Part shown: in pieces, positions 36,111-45,097 of the stretch
Layout: each line of letters begins with the position of its first letter
Numbering within the stretch: the first letter of the stretch is position 1
Assembly: GCA_028710525.1 (NCBI GenBank)
Contig: JAQTTY010000011.1
Location: 1-64,000, forward strand
DNA: 64,000 nt
Direction: 5' to 3'
Source of the DNA: Gallionella sp.
GTDB lineage: Bacteria > Pseudomonadota > Gammaproteobacteria > Burkholderiales > Gallionellaceae
Notes under the pieces: model-generated
The model's input: the letters and a program-made list of their open reading frames with translations, nothing else
What the model was told of the DNA's origin: nothing
The model's database searches: none
Position numbers and translations under genes: made by a program

Positions 36111-36136
36111 AAAAAGCCGGCGCAAGCCGGCTTTTT
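36111..36136 (+). terminator. Rho-independent terminator after the cytochrome c gene
   Basis: AAAAAGCCGGC-GCAA-GCCGGCTTTTT, a strong stem with tetraloop and T tract; usable in both directions. Confidence 0.93.
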
Positions 36137-36247
36137 CATTCCCAGATATATTTGCGCAAGTCACTATATTTATGGATAATGCGCCCCTTCGTGAAATACC
36201 CCTAGTGCGTACACCAGCCGCACAAAACCATTTGTAAGGAAAATATA

Positions 36248-36463
36248 ATGAAACCAGATACACACCCAAATTACCAAGAAATCTCCGTTACTTGCAGCTG
36301 CGGCAATAGCTTCAAGACTAAATCAGTGATCGCTAAGCCTGTACTGAACGTCGAAGTTTGCTCCGAATGCCATCCGTTCTACACTGGCACACAAAAGATC
36401 ATGGATACTGCTGGTCGTATCGACAAGTTCCGTCAAAAGTACGGCAACAAGGCTGCTGCGTAA
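36248..36463 (+). CDS. rpmE: 50S ribosomal protein L31
   Basis: 71 residues, zinc-binding (C+) form of L31. Cysteines are in TCSCGNSF and [13 protein letters not shown]; the ending [10 protein letters not shown] is standard. GTAAGGAAA precedes the ATG. Confidence 0.97.
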   Translation: MKPDTHPNYQEISVTCSCGNSFKTKSVIAKPVLNVEVCSECHPFYTGTQKIMDTAGRIDKFRQKYGNKAAA

Positions 36464-36529
36464 TTATCCCGCCTTGCTCGCCAACCTCAAGTTGGTAGGC
36501 CGCGCGGAACTTCGCAAGAAATCAGCATC

Positions 36530-36555
36530 AAAAAGGCAGCTTACGCTGCCTTTTT
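36530..36555 (+). terminator. Rho-independent terminator after rpmE
   Basis: AAAAAGGCAGC-TTAC-GCTGCCTTTTT. Confidence 0.93.
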
Positions 36556-36586
36556 CATTTGCCGGACTATCAACTCAGGAATCGTG

Positions 36587-38005
36587 ATGCGCGCGCTCTC
36601 CATCATTGCTCTATTACTTAGCCTCCTTTCGGGTTGCGCCCTCAACCCCGTCACAGGCAATGCCGACTTCGTGATGATGTCAGAAAGTCAGGAGCTGTCT
36701 CTCGGTCGCCAGGCTGACGAGCAGGTCAAGAAGCAATATCAAGTCTATCCCTCCAAGGCACTGCAGGACTACGTAAATGGTGTGGGTCAGAAACTAGCCA
36801 AGAAAAGTCATAGGCCAGAGCTGCAATATCATTTCCTAGTCCTAGACTCCACTGAGATTAACGCCTTCGCCCTACCGGGGGGGTATGTCTATATCACCCG
36901 CGGCATCATGGCTTACTTGAATAGCGAGGCGGAACTCGCCGCAGTATTGGGTCATGAGATAGGCCACGTCACTTCACGTCATGGTGTGCGCCAACAAAGT
37001 GCAGCACAAGCGACCAATATTGGACTGACCATCGCCTCTATCTTCGTGCCACAGGTCAACACCATGGGCGGGCAAAATCTCAGCAACCTTATCGGTGGTG
37101 CACTGCTGTCAGGCTATGGGCGCGACCATGAGCTAGAGGCAGATCGTTTGGGCGCCGACTATCTTGCGCGCAGTGAGTACAATCCACAGGCCATCATCAA
37201 GGTCATCGGCGTGCTGAAGAATCAGGAGCTACAGGACGCGGAATTAGCCAAGCAGGAAGGCCGTGAGCCGCGCCGTTATCATGGCCTTTTCGCCAGCCAC
37301 CCAGACAATGACACTCGCTTACAACAGGCGGTCGGCGAAGCTGATAAGCAGACCGTCAACCATCCCGTTGAAGGGCACGATGAATACCTGCAGGCTACCG
37401 AGGGTATGGTATTCAATGACAATAGTGATCAGGGCGTATTGCGTAACAATGCTTTCTATCAAGCAACACTGGGTATAGGCCTACAATTCCCCGTTGACTG
37501 GCAGGTGCATAACTTGCCTAAGTCTCTAGTCGCAATCAGCCCCAAAGGTGAAGCTAAATTGCAGATGAAACTGGACGAGAAGCCTGAGGGCACACCAGAG
37601 GAATATGCCAAACGTAGTGCCGACAGCAACACGGTGGAATCACTTGAAATCAATGGGCTCAAGGCCGCCATCGCTACACGTGCGAACAAGATATTGGCCG
37701 TTATCTACTTGAACGACCAAGCTTATCTACTGCAAGCGGAGGCAAAATCCGAGGCTGAACTCAAGCCCTATCAAGAGGTTGTGCTGGCTACCATACACAG
37801 CTTCCACCGACTGAGCGGTGCGGAAGCGAAGCTTGCCAAACCGCTGGAGCTGCATATGGTGCGCGCACAAGAGGGCGACACCTATAGAAAACTCGCGCTC
37901 AGCTCCCCATTGGGAAAATCTGCCGAGAACTATCTGCGCCTGATCAATGCACAATATCCTGCCGGAGAGCCTAAAGCCGGTGAACTGATCAAGATCGTCG
38001 AGTAA
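36587..38005 (+). CDS. Lipoprotein M48-family zinc metalloprotease with C-terminal LysM-like region
   Basis: About 472 residues. The lipoprotein signal ends in LLSGCALNPVTG. The M48 catalytic domain has HEIGH in VLGHEIGHVTSRHG (about 124-137) and the third ligand Glu in ELEADRLGADYLARS. The C-terminal part (about 280-470) is a separate alpha/beta domain. It ends in a LysM-like stretch (VRAQEGDTYRKLA...LINAQYPAGEPKAGELIKIVE), which would tether it to peptidoglycan. It is related to BepA/LoiP-type envelope quality-control proteases. ATG 36587 has AGGA six bases upstream; a GTG one codon earlier is in frame. Confidence 0.9.
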   Translation: MRALSIIALLLSLLSGCALNPVTGNADFVMMSESQELSLGRQADEQVKKQYQVYPSKALQDYVNGVGQKLAKKSHRPELQYHFLVLDSTEINAFALPGGYVYITRGIMAYLNSEAELAAVLGHEIGHVTSRHGVRQQSAAQATNIGLTIASIFVPQVNTMGGQNLSNLIGGALLSGYGRDHELEADRLGADYLARSEYNPQAIIKVIGVLKNQELQDAELAKQEGREPRRYHGLFASHPDNDTRLQQAVGEADKQTVNHPVEGHDEYLQATEGMVFNDNSDQGVLRNNAFYQATLGIGLQFPVDWQVHNLPKSLVAISPKGEAKLQMKLDEKPEGTPEEYAKRSADSNTVESLEINGLKAAIATRANKILAVIYLNDQAYLLQAEAKSEAELKPYQEVVLATIHSFHRLSGAEAKLAKPLELHMVRAQEGDTYRKLALSSPLGKSAENYLRLINAQYPAGEPKAGELIKIVE

Positions 38006-38013
38006 GATAGCGC

Positions 38014-39654
38014 ATGTATTTCATCAAACCGACCGACCCCTACCCCATCTCCCCCGGTAAAGCAGTGATGCTGGGGCTCTTATGCCTAGTCTGGGTAGGC
38101 ACTGGACTGATAGGCCACGACCCATGGAAACCCGATGAAGCTTACAGCTTCGGCTTGATCTATTCGATGCTGCAGAACGGTGATTGGCTGGCGCCCACCC
38201 TAGCGGGTGAACCCTTCATGGATAAGCCGCCATTGTTCTACTGGACGGCTGCAATCTTCGCCAAAATATTCGTCAATTACCTGCCTTTGCACGATGGCGC
38301 ACGCTTAGCCAGCGGCTTCTACAGCGCATTGAGTCTGCTATTTGTGGGCTTGGCTGGACGCAAGTTATATGGTGAGAACCGCGGCTGGGCCGCAGCCATC
38401 ATCTTAATAGGCTGCTTGGGTATGCTGGTGCGTGCTCACCAAATGATCACCGATCTGGCACTGCTCAGCGGTTGCGCCATGATGCTGTACGGTTTTGCTC
38501 ATAGCCAAGAGCGTTTCATCCGTGCTGGGTTCTGGATGGGTATGGGTGTGGGCATAGGCTTTATGTCCAAAGGGTTTATCGCACCAGTCCTATTCATCCT
38601 GATCGCCGCGGCCCTACCCGCTTTATTCCAAGTCTGGCGCCAACGCAACTATCTGCGCAGTCTGTCCATCGCACTGTTCGTAGCATTGCCTTGGCTGACC
38701 ATATGGCCGGCCATGCTCTACTTGGACTCACCTCAGCTCTTTATAGATTGGGCCTGGACGCACAATATCGGTCACTGGTTCAACTATGCGAGTAAGGGCC
38801 CAGGCAAGGAGTCCTTCTACTACCTGCAAAACCTGCCTTGGCTGGCATGGCCTGCTTGGCCCTTGGCAGCCTGGGTCGTGTGGCGCTCGCGGCAACGACT
38901 GGCACAACGAGATGACCTGCAACTCCCGCTGGTCGCTTTCGGTGTGATGCTGCTCACCCTAAGTTTTGTGCCTAATATCGAGGAAGTGTTCGCCTTGCCC
39001 ATGTTGCTGCCTATCACCCTGATGGCAACTGCTTCGCTATCTATGCTGAAGCGGGGTGCCGCCAATGCTCTGGACTGGTTCGGCCTGATGATATTTGCGC
39101 TGCTGGCTATCGTACTGTGGTGGGGTTGGGCAGGACTATTACTCGACAACCAAGCCAAAATCACGCATCTATTGAAGGATGATCAACCCAGCTTCGTACC
39201 AAGTCTGGACACCACCTCGTTCGTGATTGCACTCTTCTGCACTTTCCTGTGGCTGGTCTTGGTATGGCGAGTCGGTCGTTCCATGCGCCGCTCTGTGGTT
39301 AACTGGGCAAGTGGGATGACTTTGATCTGGATACTCGCCATGACGCTATGGCTGCCCTGGCTGGACAGCGGCAAGAGTTATCGCAACATGGTTATGGCAC
39401 TCAAGCAAGATATGCCCGTGAAATACAACTGTATAAGACGCGAGAATCTAGGAAATGGACAGCGCGCGATGCTGCATTACTTCGGCGACATCTATACCCA
39501 ACTCGACCCCAAACAACGTTGTGACCTGCGTCTCATACAAGGAAAAAAACTTTCCAGCCCAGTACTCGACGGTACAAAGTGGAAGAAGATATGGGAAGGT
39601 AGTCGCATGGATGACAAGAGCGAGCAATATCGTTTATATCGCCGGATCAAGTAG
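38014..39654 (+). CDS. GT39/ArnT-like glycosyltransferase, inner membrane
   Basis: 546 residues with about twelve transmembrane helices and the ArnT/PMT first-loop motifs: GHDPWKPDEAYSFG with the catalytic-type acidic residues and FMDKPPLFYW. These enzymes move sugars from polyprenyl-phosphate carriers to lipid A or proteins; the donor and acceptor here are unknown. It starts eight bases after the M48 protease gene and is probably co-transcribed. Confidence 0.88.
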   Translation: MYFIKPTDPYPISPGKAVMLGLLCLVWVGTGLIGHDPWKPDEAYSFGLIYSMLQNGDWLAPTLAGEPFMDKPPLFYWTAAIFAKIFVNYLPLHDGARLASGFYSALSLLFVGLAGRKLYGENRGWAAAIILIGCLGMLVRAHQMITDLALLSGCAMMLYGFAHSQERFIRAGFWMGMGVGIGFMSKGFIAPVLFILIAAALPALFQVWRQRNYLRSLSIALFVALPWLTIWPAMLYLDSPQLFIDWAWTHNIGHWFNYASKGPGKESFYYLQNLPWLAWPAWPLAAWVVWRSRQRLAQRDDLQLPLVAFGVMLLTLSFVPNIEEVFALPMLLPITLMATASLSMLKRGAANALDWFGLMIFALLAIVLWWGWAGLLLDNQAKITHLLKDDQPSFVPSLDTTSFVIALFCTFLWLVLVWRVGRSMRRSVVNWASGMTLIWILAMTLWLPWLDSGKSYRNMVMALKQDMPVKYNCIRRENLGNGQRAMLHYFGDIYTQLDPKQRCDLRLIQGKKLSSPVLDGTKWKKIWEGSRMDDKSEQYRLYRRIK

Positions 39655-39662
39655 CCGGATGA

Positions 39663-41636
39663 TTACACGCCTTTGTGCAACAACAGTTCGGCCTGCTGCA
39701 ATGCCTCGGGCAGTCCTAACAACACCAACACGTCACCGGCTTGCAAGACGGCCTCCTCGCTAGGCTGGGAGTCGCGTACGCCGTGACGACGCACCGCATT
39801 CACTTCGACATTGATCTGATCCAAACCCATCTCGCGTAAGCGTTTCCCTACCGCAGCATGTTCCTGCTTAAGGTAGACACGCAAAAACCTTGGCTGTAAA
39901 CGCTCGGTGGCTTCACCCACTTCTGAATTGCGGAAATAGCCACTGAACACGGCATAACGACGGGCACGACTTTCTTGTATCTGCCTGATTACGCGATTAA
40001 GTGGCACACCCGCCATCAATAAAACTTGCGATGCCAGCATCACACTGCCCTCCACCACCTCGGCCACCACTTCGGCAGCGCCTGCTTGCTTCAAGACTTC
40101 AACATCGACATCGTCATTAGTGCGCACCACCACCGGCAGATCCGGGCGCAACTCTTTCACATGTCTTAGTATCGCCAGTGCCGAGTGCTTATCCGTATAG
40201 GAGATGACCAGTGCGCTGGCACGCATCAGGCCCGCCGCCATCAACACCTCACGTTTAGCCGCATCCCCGTAAACCACGCTCTTTTTGGCCGCCGAGGCTT
40301 CGCGCACGCGGCGCGAATCCAGATCCAATGCGATAAATCGCAGATGTTCTTGCTCCAAGAAATTGCCCAAGGCACTACCGCTACGGCCGTAACCGCAGAT
40401 GATGACATGGGCGTTGTTGCCCATCCCCATGCTTTGTATGGCAATCTGGTGCATCTGCATGGCTCGATTGGTCCACTCGGCCGCGGAGAATCTTCTGGCG
40501 ATGACCTCACCATGCTGGATGAGGAAAGGCGCGGCCAGCATAGACAACAGCATCGCGGCTAAGCAAATCTGCAGAGTCTCGGGTTGAACAAAATTTCCAT
40601 TCTCGGTGAGGGTCAACAACACAAAACCAAACTCGCCCGCCTGCGCTAGACCGATACCGCTACGCAATGCGACCCCCCAATCTCCTTCGAAGAGTCGGGC
40701 CAGCATAGTCACTATCGCTGCTTTGAACAGTATGATGCCCACCAAAACCAGCAGCACCCAGCCCAAATCACCAACAACTGCACCTAAATCCAACTTCATA
40801 CCTATGGTGACGAAAAACAATCCGAGCAAGACATCTCGGAACGGCTTGATATCTTCCTCAACCTGATAGCGATATTCGGTCTCGGAAATCAGCATGCCTG
40901 CCACGAAAGCACCCAGCGCTAATGACAATCCTGCATATTCAGTCAGGTAAGCCAATCCCAAAGTCATGAGCAACACATTGAGCATGAACAGCTCAGAGGA
41001 TTTTTGTCTGGCCACGATATGGAACCATTGGCGCATCATGCGTTGACCAAATACCAGCAGCACCATCAAAACCACTGCTGCTTTTAGTATCGCCCATCCC
41101 AATGTGGACGAAAGATTTTCGGAATTAGTCGCCAACGCAGGAATAACAATCAACAGTGGCACCACCGCTAAATCCTGAAACAACAACACACCCATCATCT
41201 GCCTACCATAGGGCAGATTAAGTTCAGCGCGTTCCACCAGCATCTTGCTGACGATAGCTGTAGAAGACATGGCCAGTACGCCACCCAGCGCCAGACCGGC
41301 ACGCCAATTCAAGCCAAACAACATCGCTAGGGCAATCACAAGCAACATGCTGCAGATCACTTGCGCACCACCCAAACCGAACACTGTGCGCTTCATCGCC
41401 ATCAAGCGCGTCAGACTGAACTCAAGACCGATACTGAACATCAAGAACACCACGCCGAACTCGGCCAGATGCTGGGTCTCGATCGACTCAGGTATCCATG
41501 CCAGTGCATGCGGGCCAATCAACAAGCCCACAGTCAAATAACCCAACATCACTGGCAAACGCAAGATACGGCAAAGCACCACCACTCCGACGGCGGTGGC
41601 GAGCAAGATAAGAACCAGTGAGAGCGAATTGTCCAT
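39663..41636 (-). CDS. Kef-type monovalent cation:proton antiporter with TrkA domains
   Basis: 657 residues. An N-terminal CPA2 antiporter domain of about twelve helices (about 1-385) includes the LGYLTVGLLIGP, MFSIGLEFSL and LLFQDLAVVPLL motifs. A TrkA_N Rossmann domain follows (VIICGYGRSGSALG, about 408-421; LDLDSRRV). The C-terminal TrkA_C domain spans about 560-650. It is a ligand-gated K+/H+ antiporter of the KefB/C/YbaL type. The frame stays open to 41960, but homology begins at ATG 41636 (MDNSLSLVL). Confidence 0.92.
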   Translation of the reverse strand: MDNSLSLVLILLATAVGVVVLCRILRLPVMLGYLTVGLLIGPHALAWIPESIETQHLAEFGVVFLMFSIGLEFSLTRLMAMKRTVFGLGGAQVICSMLLVIALAMLFGLNWRAGLALGGVLAMSSTAIVSKMLVERAELNLPYGRQMMGVLLFQDLAVVPLLIVIPALATNSENLSSTLGWAILKAAVVLMVLLVFGQRMMRQWFHIVARQKSSELFMLNVLLMTLGLAYLTEYAGLSLALGAFVAGMLISETEYRYQVEEDIKPFRDVLLGLFFVTIGMKLDLGAVVGDLGWVLLVLVGIILFKAAIVTMLARLFEGDWGVALRSGIGLAQAGEFGFVLLTLTENGNFVQPETLQICLAAMLLSMLAAPFLIQHGEVIARRFSAAEWTNRAMQMHQIAIQSMGMGNNAHVIICGYGRSGSALGNFLEQEHLRFIALDLDSRRVREASAAKKSVVYGDAAKREVLMAAGLMRASALVISYTDKHSALAILRHVKELRPDLPVVVRTNDDVDVEVLKQAGAAEVVAEVVEGSVMLASQVLLMAGVPLNRVIRQIQESRARRYAVFSGYFRNSEVGEATERLQPRFLRVYLKQEHAAVGKRLREMGLDQINVEVNAVRRHGVRDSQPSEEAVLQAGDVLVLLGLPEALQQAELLLHKGV

Positions 41637-41699
41637 CAGGGCGAGCGAGTAATTTATTTCCTGACTGATGATGCCGTACTGAACGTGTATTTGCAAAGT

Positions 41700-41729
41700 T
41701 TTACGGCACAATTTTTGCGCTGTTATAAT
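41700..41729 (+). promoter_or_regulatory. Predicted kdsD promoter with consensus -10 at the start codon
   Basis: TTTACG (41700-41705), 18 bases, TATAAT (41724-41729, perfect -10). The expected transcript start (41736-41738) coincides with ATG 41737, predicting a leaderless mRNA from this promoter. The weak -35 keeps this moderate. Confidence 0.5.
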
Positions 41730-41736
41730 GCGACGC

Positions 41737-42723
41737 ATGAATAAACCTCTACCCGCAACCCCCCGCGCGCTCGACCTTGCACGCGAAGTGCTCAACATCG
41801 AAGCCGCTGCGGTCAACGCACTCAGCCAGCGTCTCGACGACACCTTCTTGCATGCCTTGAACCTCATCCTGTCCTGCCGCGGTCGAGTCATCGTCAGCGG
41901 TATGGGTAAATCCGGCCACATCGCACGCAAGATAGCCGCCACCATGTCTAGTACTGGCACACCGGCCTACTTCGTCCATCCCGGCGAAGCAAGCCATGGC
42001 GACCTAGGCATGATTACCTCTGACGATGTCATCATCGCGCTGTCTTATTCCGGCGAAAGTCAGGAACTCATGACCATCGTGCCGGTTATCAAGCGTCAGG
42101 GCGCAAAGCTCATCAGCATCACCGGTTTTCCAAACTCAAGCTTAGGGGTGGAGGCCGATGTGCATCTCAATGCGCATGTTGATAAGGAAGCCTGTCCTAT
42201 GGGGCTGGCGCCGACTGCGAGCACTACAGCAGCACTCGCCCTTGGTGACGCACTGGCTGTGGCCTTATTGGATGCAAAAGGATTTGGCAAAGAAGATTTT
42301 GCTCGCTCCCACCCTGGTGGCAGTTTAGGTAGGCGCTTGCTCACCCATGTGCGCGACGTGATGCGCAGCGGGGAACGTCTGCCTGCGGTACGCGAGGACG
42401 CGATGCTGAGTCATGCGCTCATGGAAATTTCGAAAAAGGGCGTGGGCATGACCGCCATCGTGGATGCCGAACTACATGTGCTCGGTATCTATACCGACGG
42501 CGATCTGCGCCGGACTCTGCAGAAGAGTGTGGACTTCAACACCACGCCAGTACGCAGCGTGATGTCAGCCCATCCCCGCTGCATCAGCCCTGATGCACTG
42601 GCCGTGGAAGCCGTACAGACGATGGAAACGCATAACATCAATCAAATTCTTGTGGTGGACGGGAACAATCGTCTGGTAGGTGCACTCAATATGCACGATC
42701 TGCTACACGCAAAAGTCATCTAA
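41737..42723 (+). CDS. kdsD: D-arabinose-5-phosphate isomerase KdsD
   Basis: About 328 residues. The SIS isomerase domain (about 30-175) contains SGMGKSGHIARKIAATMSSTGTPA, LSYSGESQEL and the catalytic-region HPGG-SLGRRLL stretch. Two CBS domains follow (about 205-325). It makes arabinose-5-phosphate from ribulose-5-phosphate for Kdo synthesis. An ATG at 41728 is in frame but lies inside the predicted TATAAT box; neither start has a ribosome binding site. It is the first gene of the conserved kdsD-kdsC-lptCAB-rpoN run. Confidence 0.95.
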   Translation: MNKPLPATPRALDLAREVLNIEAAAVNALSQRLDDTFLHALNLILSCRGRVIVSGMGKSGHIARKIAATMSSTGTPAYFVHPGEASHGDLGMITSDDVIIALSYSGESQELMTIVPVIKRQGAKLISITGFPNSSLGVEADVHLNAHVDKEACPMGLAPTASTTAALALGDALAVALLDAKGFGKEDFARSHPGGSLGRRLLTHVRDVMRSGERLPAVREDAMLSHALMEISKKGVGMTAIVDAELHVLGIYTDGDLRRTLQKSVDFNTTPVRSVMSAHPRCISPDALAVEAVQTMETHNINQILVVDGNNRLVGALNMHDLLHAKVI

Positions 42724-42739
42724 CCCACTGGAGAACCCC

Positions 42740-43258
42740 ATGCTGCTTAGCCGCGCCAAACTTATCAAACTAGTCACCTTCGACGTAGATGGCGTCATGA
42801 CCGACGGCGGGCTTTATCTTTCGGACTCTGGCAATGAATTCAAACGCTTCAACACCCTAGATGGCTTGGGCATCAAGCTACTCAAGGCCAGCGGTGTTCA
42901 AGTCGCGATCATCACCGGCCGCACTTCCAAGTGCGTGACCCTGCGTGCTCAAAATCTGGGGATAGAACATGTCTACCAAGGTGTCGAACAGAAGATCAAC
43001 GCCATGAACGACCTGCTCAACAAACTTAAATTGACCCGCGATGCCGCCGCCTACATGGGCGACGACGTGGTCGATCTTCCGGTGATGCGCAACGTCGGTC
43101 TGGCGATAAGCGTACCGGATGCGCCACAGCTAGTGCGCGAACATGCCAGTTATATCACCCAGCGCCGCGGTGGACACGGTGCAGTACGCGAAGCCTGTGA
43201 ACTTATTATGCACGCCCAAGGCACACTGGATGCGCAACTCGCTCAATATCTGAAATGA
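42740..43258 (+). CDS. kdsC: 3-deoxy-D-manno-octulosonate 8-phosphate phosphatase KdsC
   Basis: 172-residue HAD phosphatase (tetrameric C0 type) releasing Kdo. HAD motif I is TFDVDGVMTDG, motif II is AIITGRTS, and motif III/IV is YMGDDVVDLPVM. GGAG lies seven bases before ATG 42740; the frame is open upstream into kdsD. Confidence 0.96.
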   Translation: MLLSRAKLIKLVTFDVDGVMTDGGLYLSDSGNEFKRFNTLDGLGIKLLKASGVQVAIITGRTSKCVTLRAQNLGIEHVYQGVEQKINAMNDLLNKLKLTRDAAAYMGDDVVDLPVMRNVGLAISVPDAPQLVREHASYITQRRGGHGAVREACELIMHAQGTLDAQLAQYLK

Positions 43259-43836
43259 CCCTCGTCGCCCGCGCCCGCACTTGGTTACCCGTCCTGCCTT
43301 TGATCGGCATCCTAGCGATGACCTACTGGTTAGATCAGCAGGCAAAACCAGAAGCGGAAGCAAGTGATCGCAAACTGCAACACACCCCTGATGCCATAGT
43401 AGACCAACTACAAGCTGTGACGCTGAACCTAGAAGGCACGCCGCGCTTCCTTATGTCTGCCAAACAACTGGTGCATTACGCCGATGACGACAGTACCGAG
43501 CTGATCGAGCCTAACCTCACCGCCCTTGCTAGCGCACGGCCAGACGTAAACATGACGGCTCTCAAAGGCACACTATCCAGCAAGGGAGATGTCATCGAAC
43601 TATTTGACGATGTGGAGATTGTGCGTGCAGCAAGCAAATCGCGTGGGGAGCTATCCATTAAAACGGATTACGTGAAAGTGATTCCGGATGCAGAGACCGC
43701 GGAAACCACGCACATGGTGACCGTTGAAGAAGACAAGAATCATCTAAGCGCGGTGGGAATGGAGCTGGACAATCGCGCTCAGACCTTAAAACTACTATCA
43801 AGAGTGAAAGCTTCGAATGCACTATCGCAAAACTAG
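43255..43836 (+). CDS. lptC: LPS export protein LptC
   Basis: 193 residues: one N-terminal membrane anchor (TWLPVLPLIGILAMTYWLD) and a periplasmic beta-jellyroll that takes LPS from LptB2FG and hands it to LptA. Sequence conservation is low, as usual for LptC, but the four-base overlap with kdsC, the 20-base overlap with lptA and the gene order make it firm. Confidence 0.92.
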   Translation: MTLVARARTWLPVLPLIGILAMTYWLDQQAKPEAEASDRKLQHTPDAIVDQLQAVTLNLEGTPRFLMSAKQLVHYADDDSTELIEPNLTALASARPDVNMTALKGTLSSKGDVIELFDDVEIVRAASKSRGELSIKTDYVKVIPDAETAETTHMVTVEEDKNHLSAVGMELDNRAQTLKLLSRVKASNALSQN

Positions 43837-44347
43837 CCTAGCATTACTCACCTGTTTGGCGGTACCGCTCTGTTGGGCGGAACAAAACGACCACAACAAG
43901 CCCATGCAGATCGAGGCGGACCAAGTTGTCATCAATAACGTGGAGCGGACCAGCATCTTCACCGGCAACGTGCAAGCCACTCAGGGCACACTAGAGCTGC
44001 ATGGCGACAAGATCATCATCAGCGAGGACAAGCAAGGCAACAAAATAGGCCTAGTGTATGGCTCGACTGCCAGTTTCCGGCAAAAACGCGAAGGCGTAAA
44101 TGAGTATGTAGAAGGTTATGGCGAGCGTATCGAATACGATACCCAAAAGCAGACCATAGACATCTACGGTCAGGCGCGACTAAAACGCGAACAGGACTTT
44201 ATTCGCGGCGAGCACATCATCTATAACGCGCAAAGCGAGATATTCCAAGTCGACACAGGCGCGGTCGTGCGAGGTGTGCCTCCCCAGCGAGTACGCGCCG
44301 TGCTTCAGCCTAACAAACCAGCCAGCGTGCCAGCGGAGAAGAAATGA
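43817..44347 (+). CDS. lptA: LPS transport periplasmic protein LptA
   Basis: 176 residues. A signal peptide ([17 protein letters not shown]) precedes the OstA/LptA domain with [31 protein letters not shown], the repeated beta-jellyroll that bridges the periplasm. It overlaps lptC upstream and lptB downstream. Confidence 0.95.
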   Translation: MHYRKTSLALLTCLAVPLCWAEQNDHNKPMQIEADQVVINNVERTSIFTGNVQATQGTLELHGDKIIISEDKQGNKIGLVYGSTASFRQKREGVNEYVEGYGERIEYDTQKQTIDIYGQARLKREQDFIRGEHIIYNAQSEIFQVDTGAVVRGVPPQRVRAVLQPNKPASVPAEKK

Positions 44348-45066
44348 GTGAATTGCGCGCAGTCGGTCTGCAAAAGAAATATGGTTCACGCAGCGTGGTG
44401 AAAGATGCCTCGTTGAGTGTACATAGTGGCGAGGTAGTCGGTCTGCTCGGCCCCAACGGTGCGGGCAAGACCACCTCCTTCTACATGATAGTAGGACTAG
44501 TGGCGGCAGACGGCGGCGAGATCTACATCGACGAGCACAACATCACCCATCTGCCTATCCACAGACGTGCGCGTCTGGGCTTGGGTTATCTGCCCCAAGA
44601 AGCATCGATCTTCAGACGATTGACGGTGACGCAAAACATCCAAGCTGTGCTTGAACTGCAGGGCCTGAGTAACGGCGAATTGCAAGCACGTCTTGAGAGT
44701 TTGCTGGAAGACTTGCACATCACTCATATCCGCAACAACCCCGCCATCAGCCTGTCCGGTGGTGAGCGCAGACGCGTAGAGATCGCTCGTGCACTGGCCA
44801 CCAACCCTCGCTTCATCCTGTTGGATGAACCATTTGCCGGTGTCGATCCAATCGCAGTCATCGATATCCAAAAGATCATCAGCTTCCTCAAGCAACGCGA
44901 CATCGGTGTGCTCATCACCGATCACAACGTGCGCGAGACATTGGGGATCTGTGATCGTGCCTATATCATCAACGCAGGTGCTGTGATGGCGGAAGGCAAG
45001 CCCGAGGAAATCATCTATAATGAGGGCGTGAGGAAAGTATATCTGGGTGAACACTTCAAGCTATGA
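44344..45066 (+). CDS. lptB: LPS export ABC transporter ATP-binding protein LptB
   Basis: 240-residue ABC ATPase. Walker A is [19 protein letters not shown], the Q-loop follows [14 protein letters not shown], the signature is [17 protein letters not shown], Walker B is [13 protein letters not shown], and the H-loop is ITDHNVRE. It powers LPS extraction with LptF/LptG, which are not in this window. Confidence 0.98.
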   Translation: MSELRAVGLQKKYGSRSVVKDASLSVHSGEVVGLLGPNGAGKTTSFYMIVGLVAADGGEIYIDEHNITHLPIHRRARLGLGYLPQEASIFRRLTVTQNIQAVLELQGLSNGELQARLESLLEDLHITHIRNNPAISLSGGERRRVEIARALATNPRFILLDEPFAGVDPIAVIDIQKIISFLKQRDIGVLITDHNVRETLGICDRAYIINAGAVMAEGKPEEIIYNEGVRKVYLGEHFKL

Positions 45067-45097
45067 CTTGCAGGAATCCCAGAACAAAAAAGAGTTA

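Noticed and set aside
41637-41960. 108-codon upstream extension of the Kef-type antiporter
   Set aside because: The extension overlaps the kdsD promoter and coding start, is Arg/Ser-rich without family similarity, and the antiporter domain begins at ATG 41636.
44497-45054. 185-codon minus-strand frame over lptB
   Set aside because: LptB has every ABC motif on the plus strand; the antisense frame is incidental.
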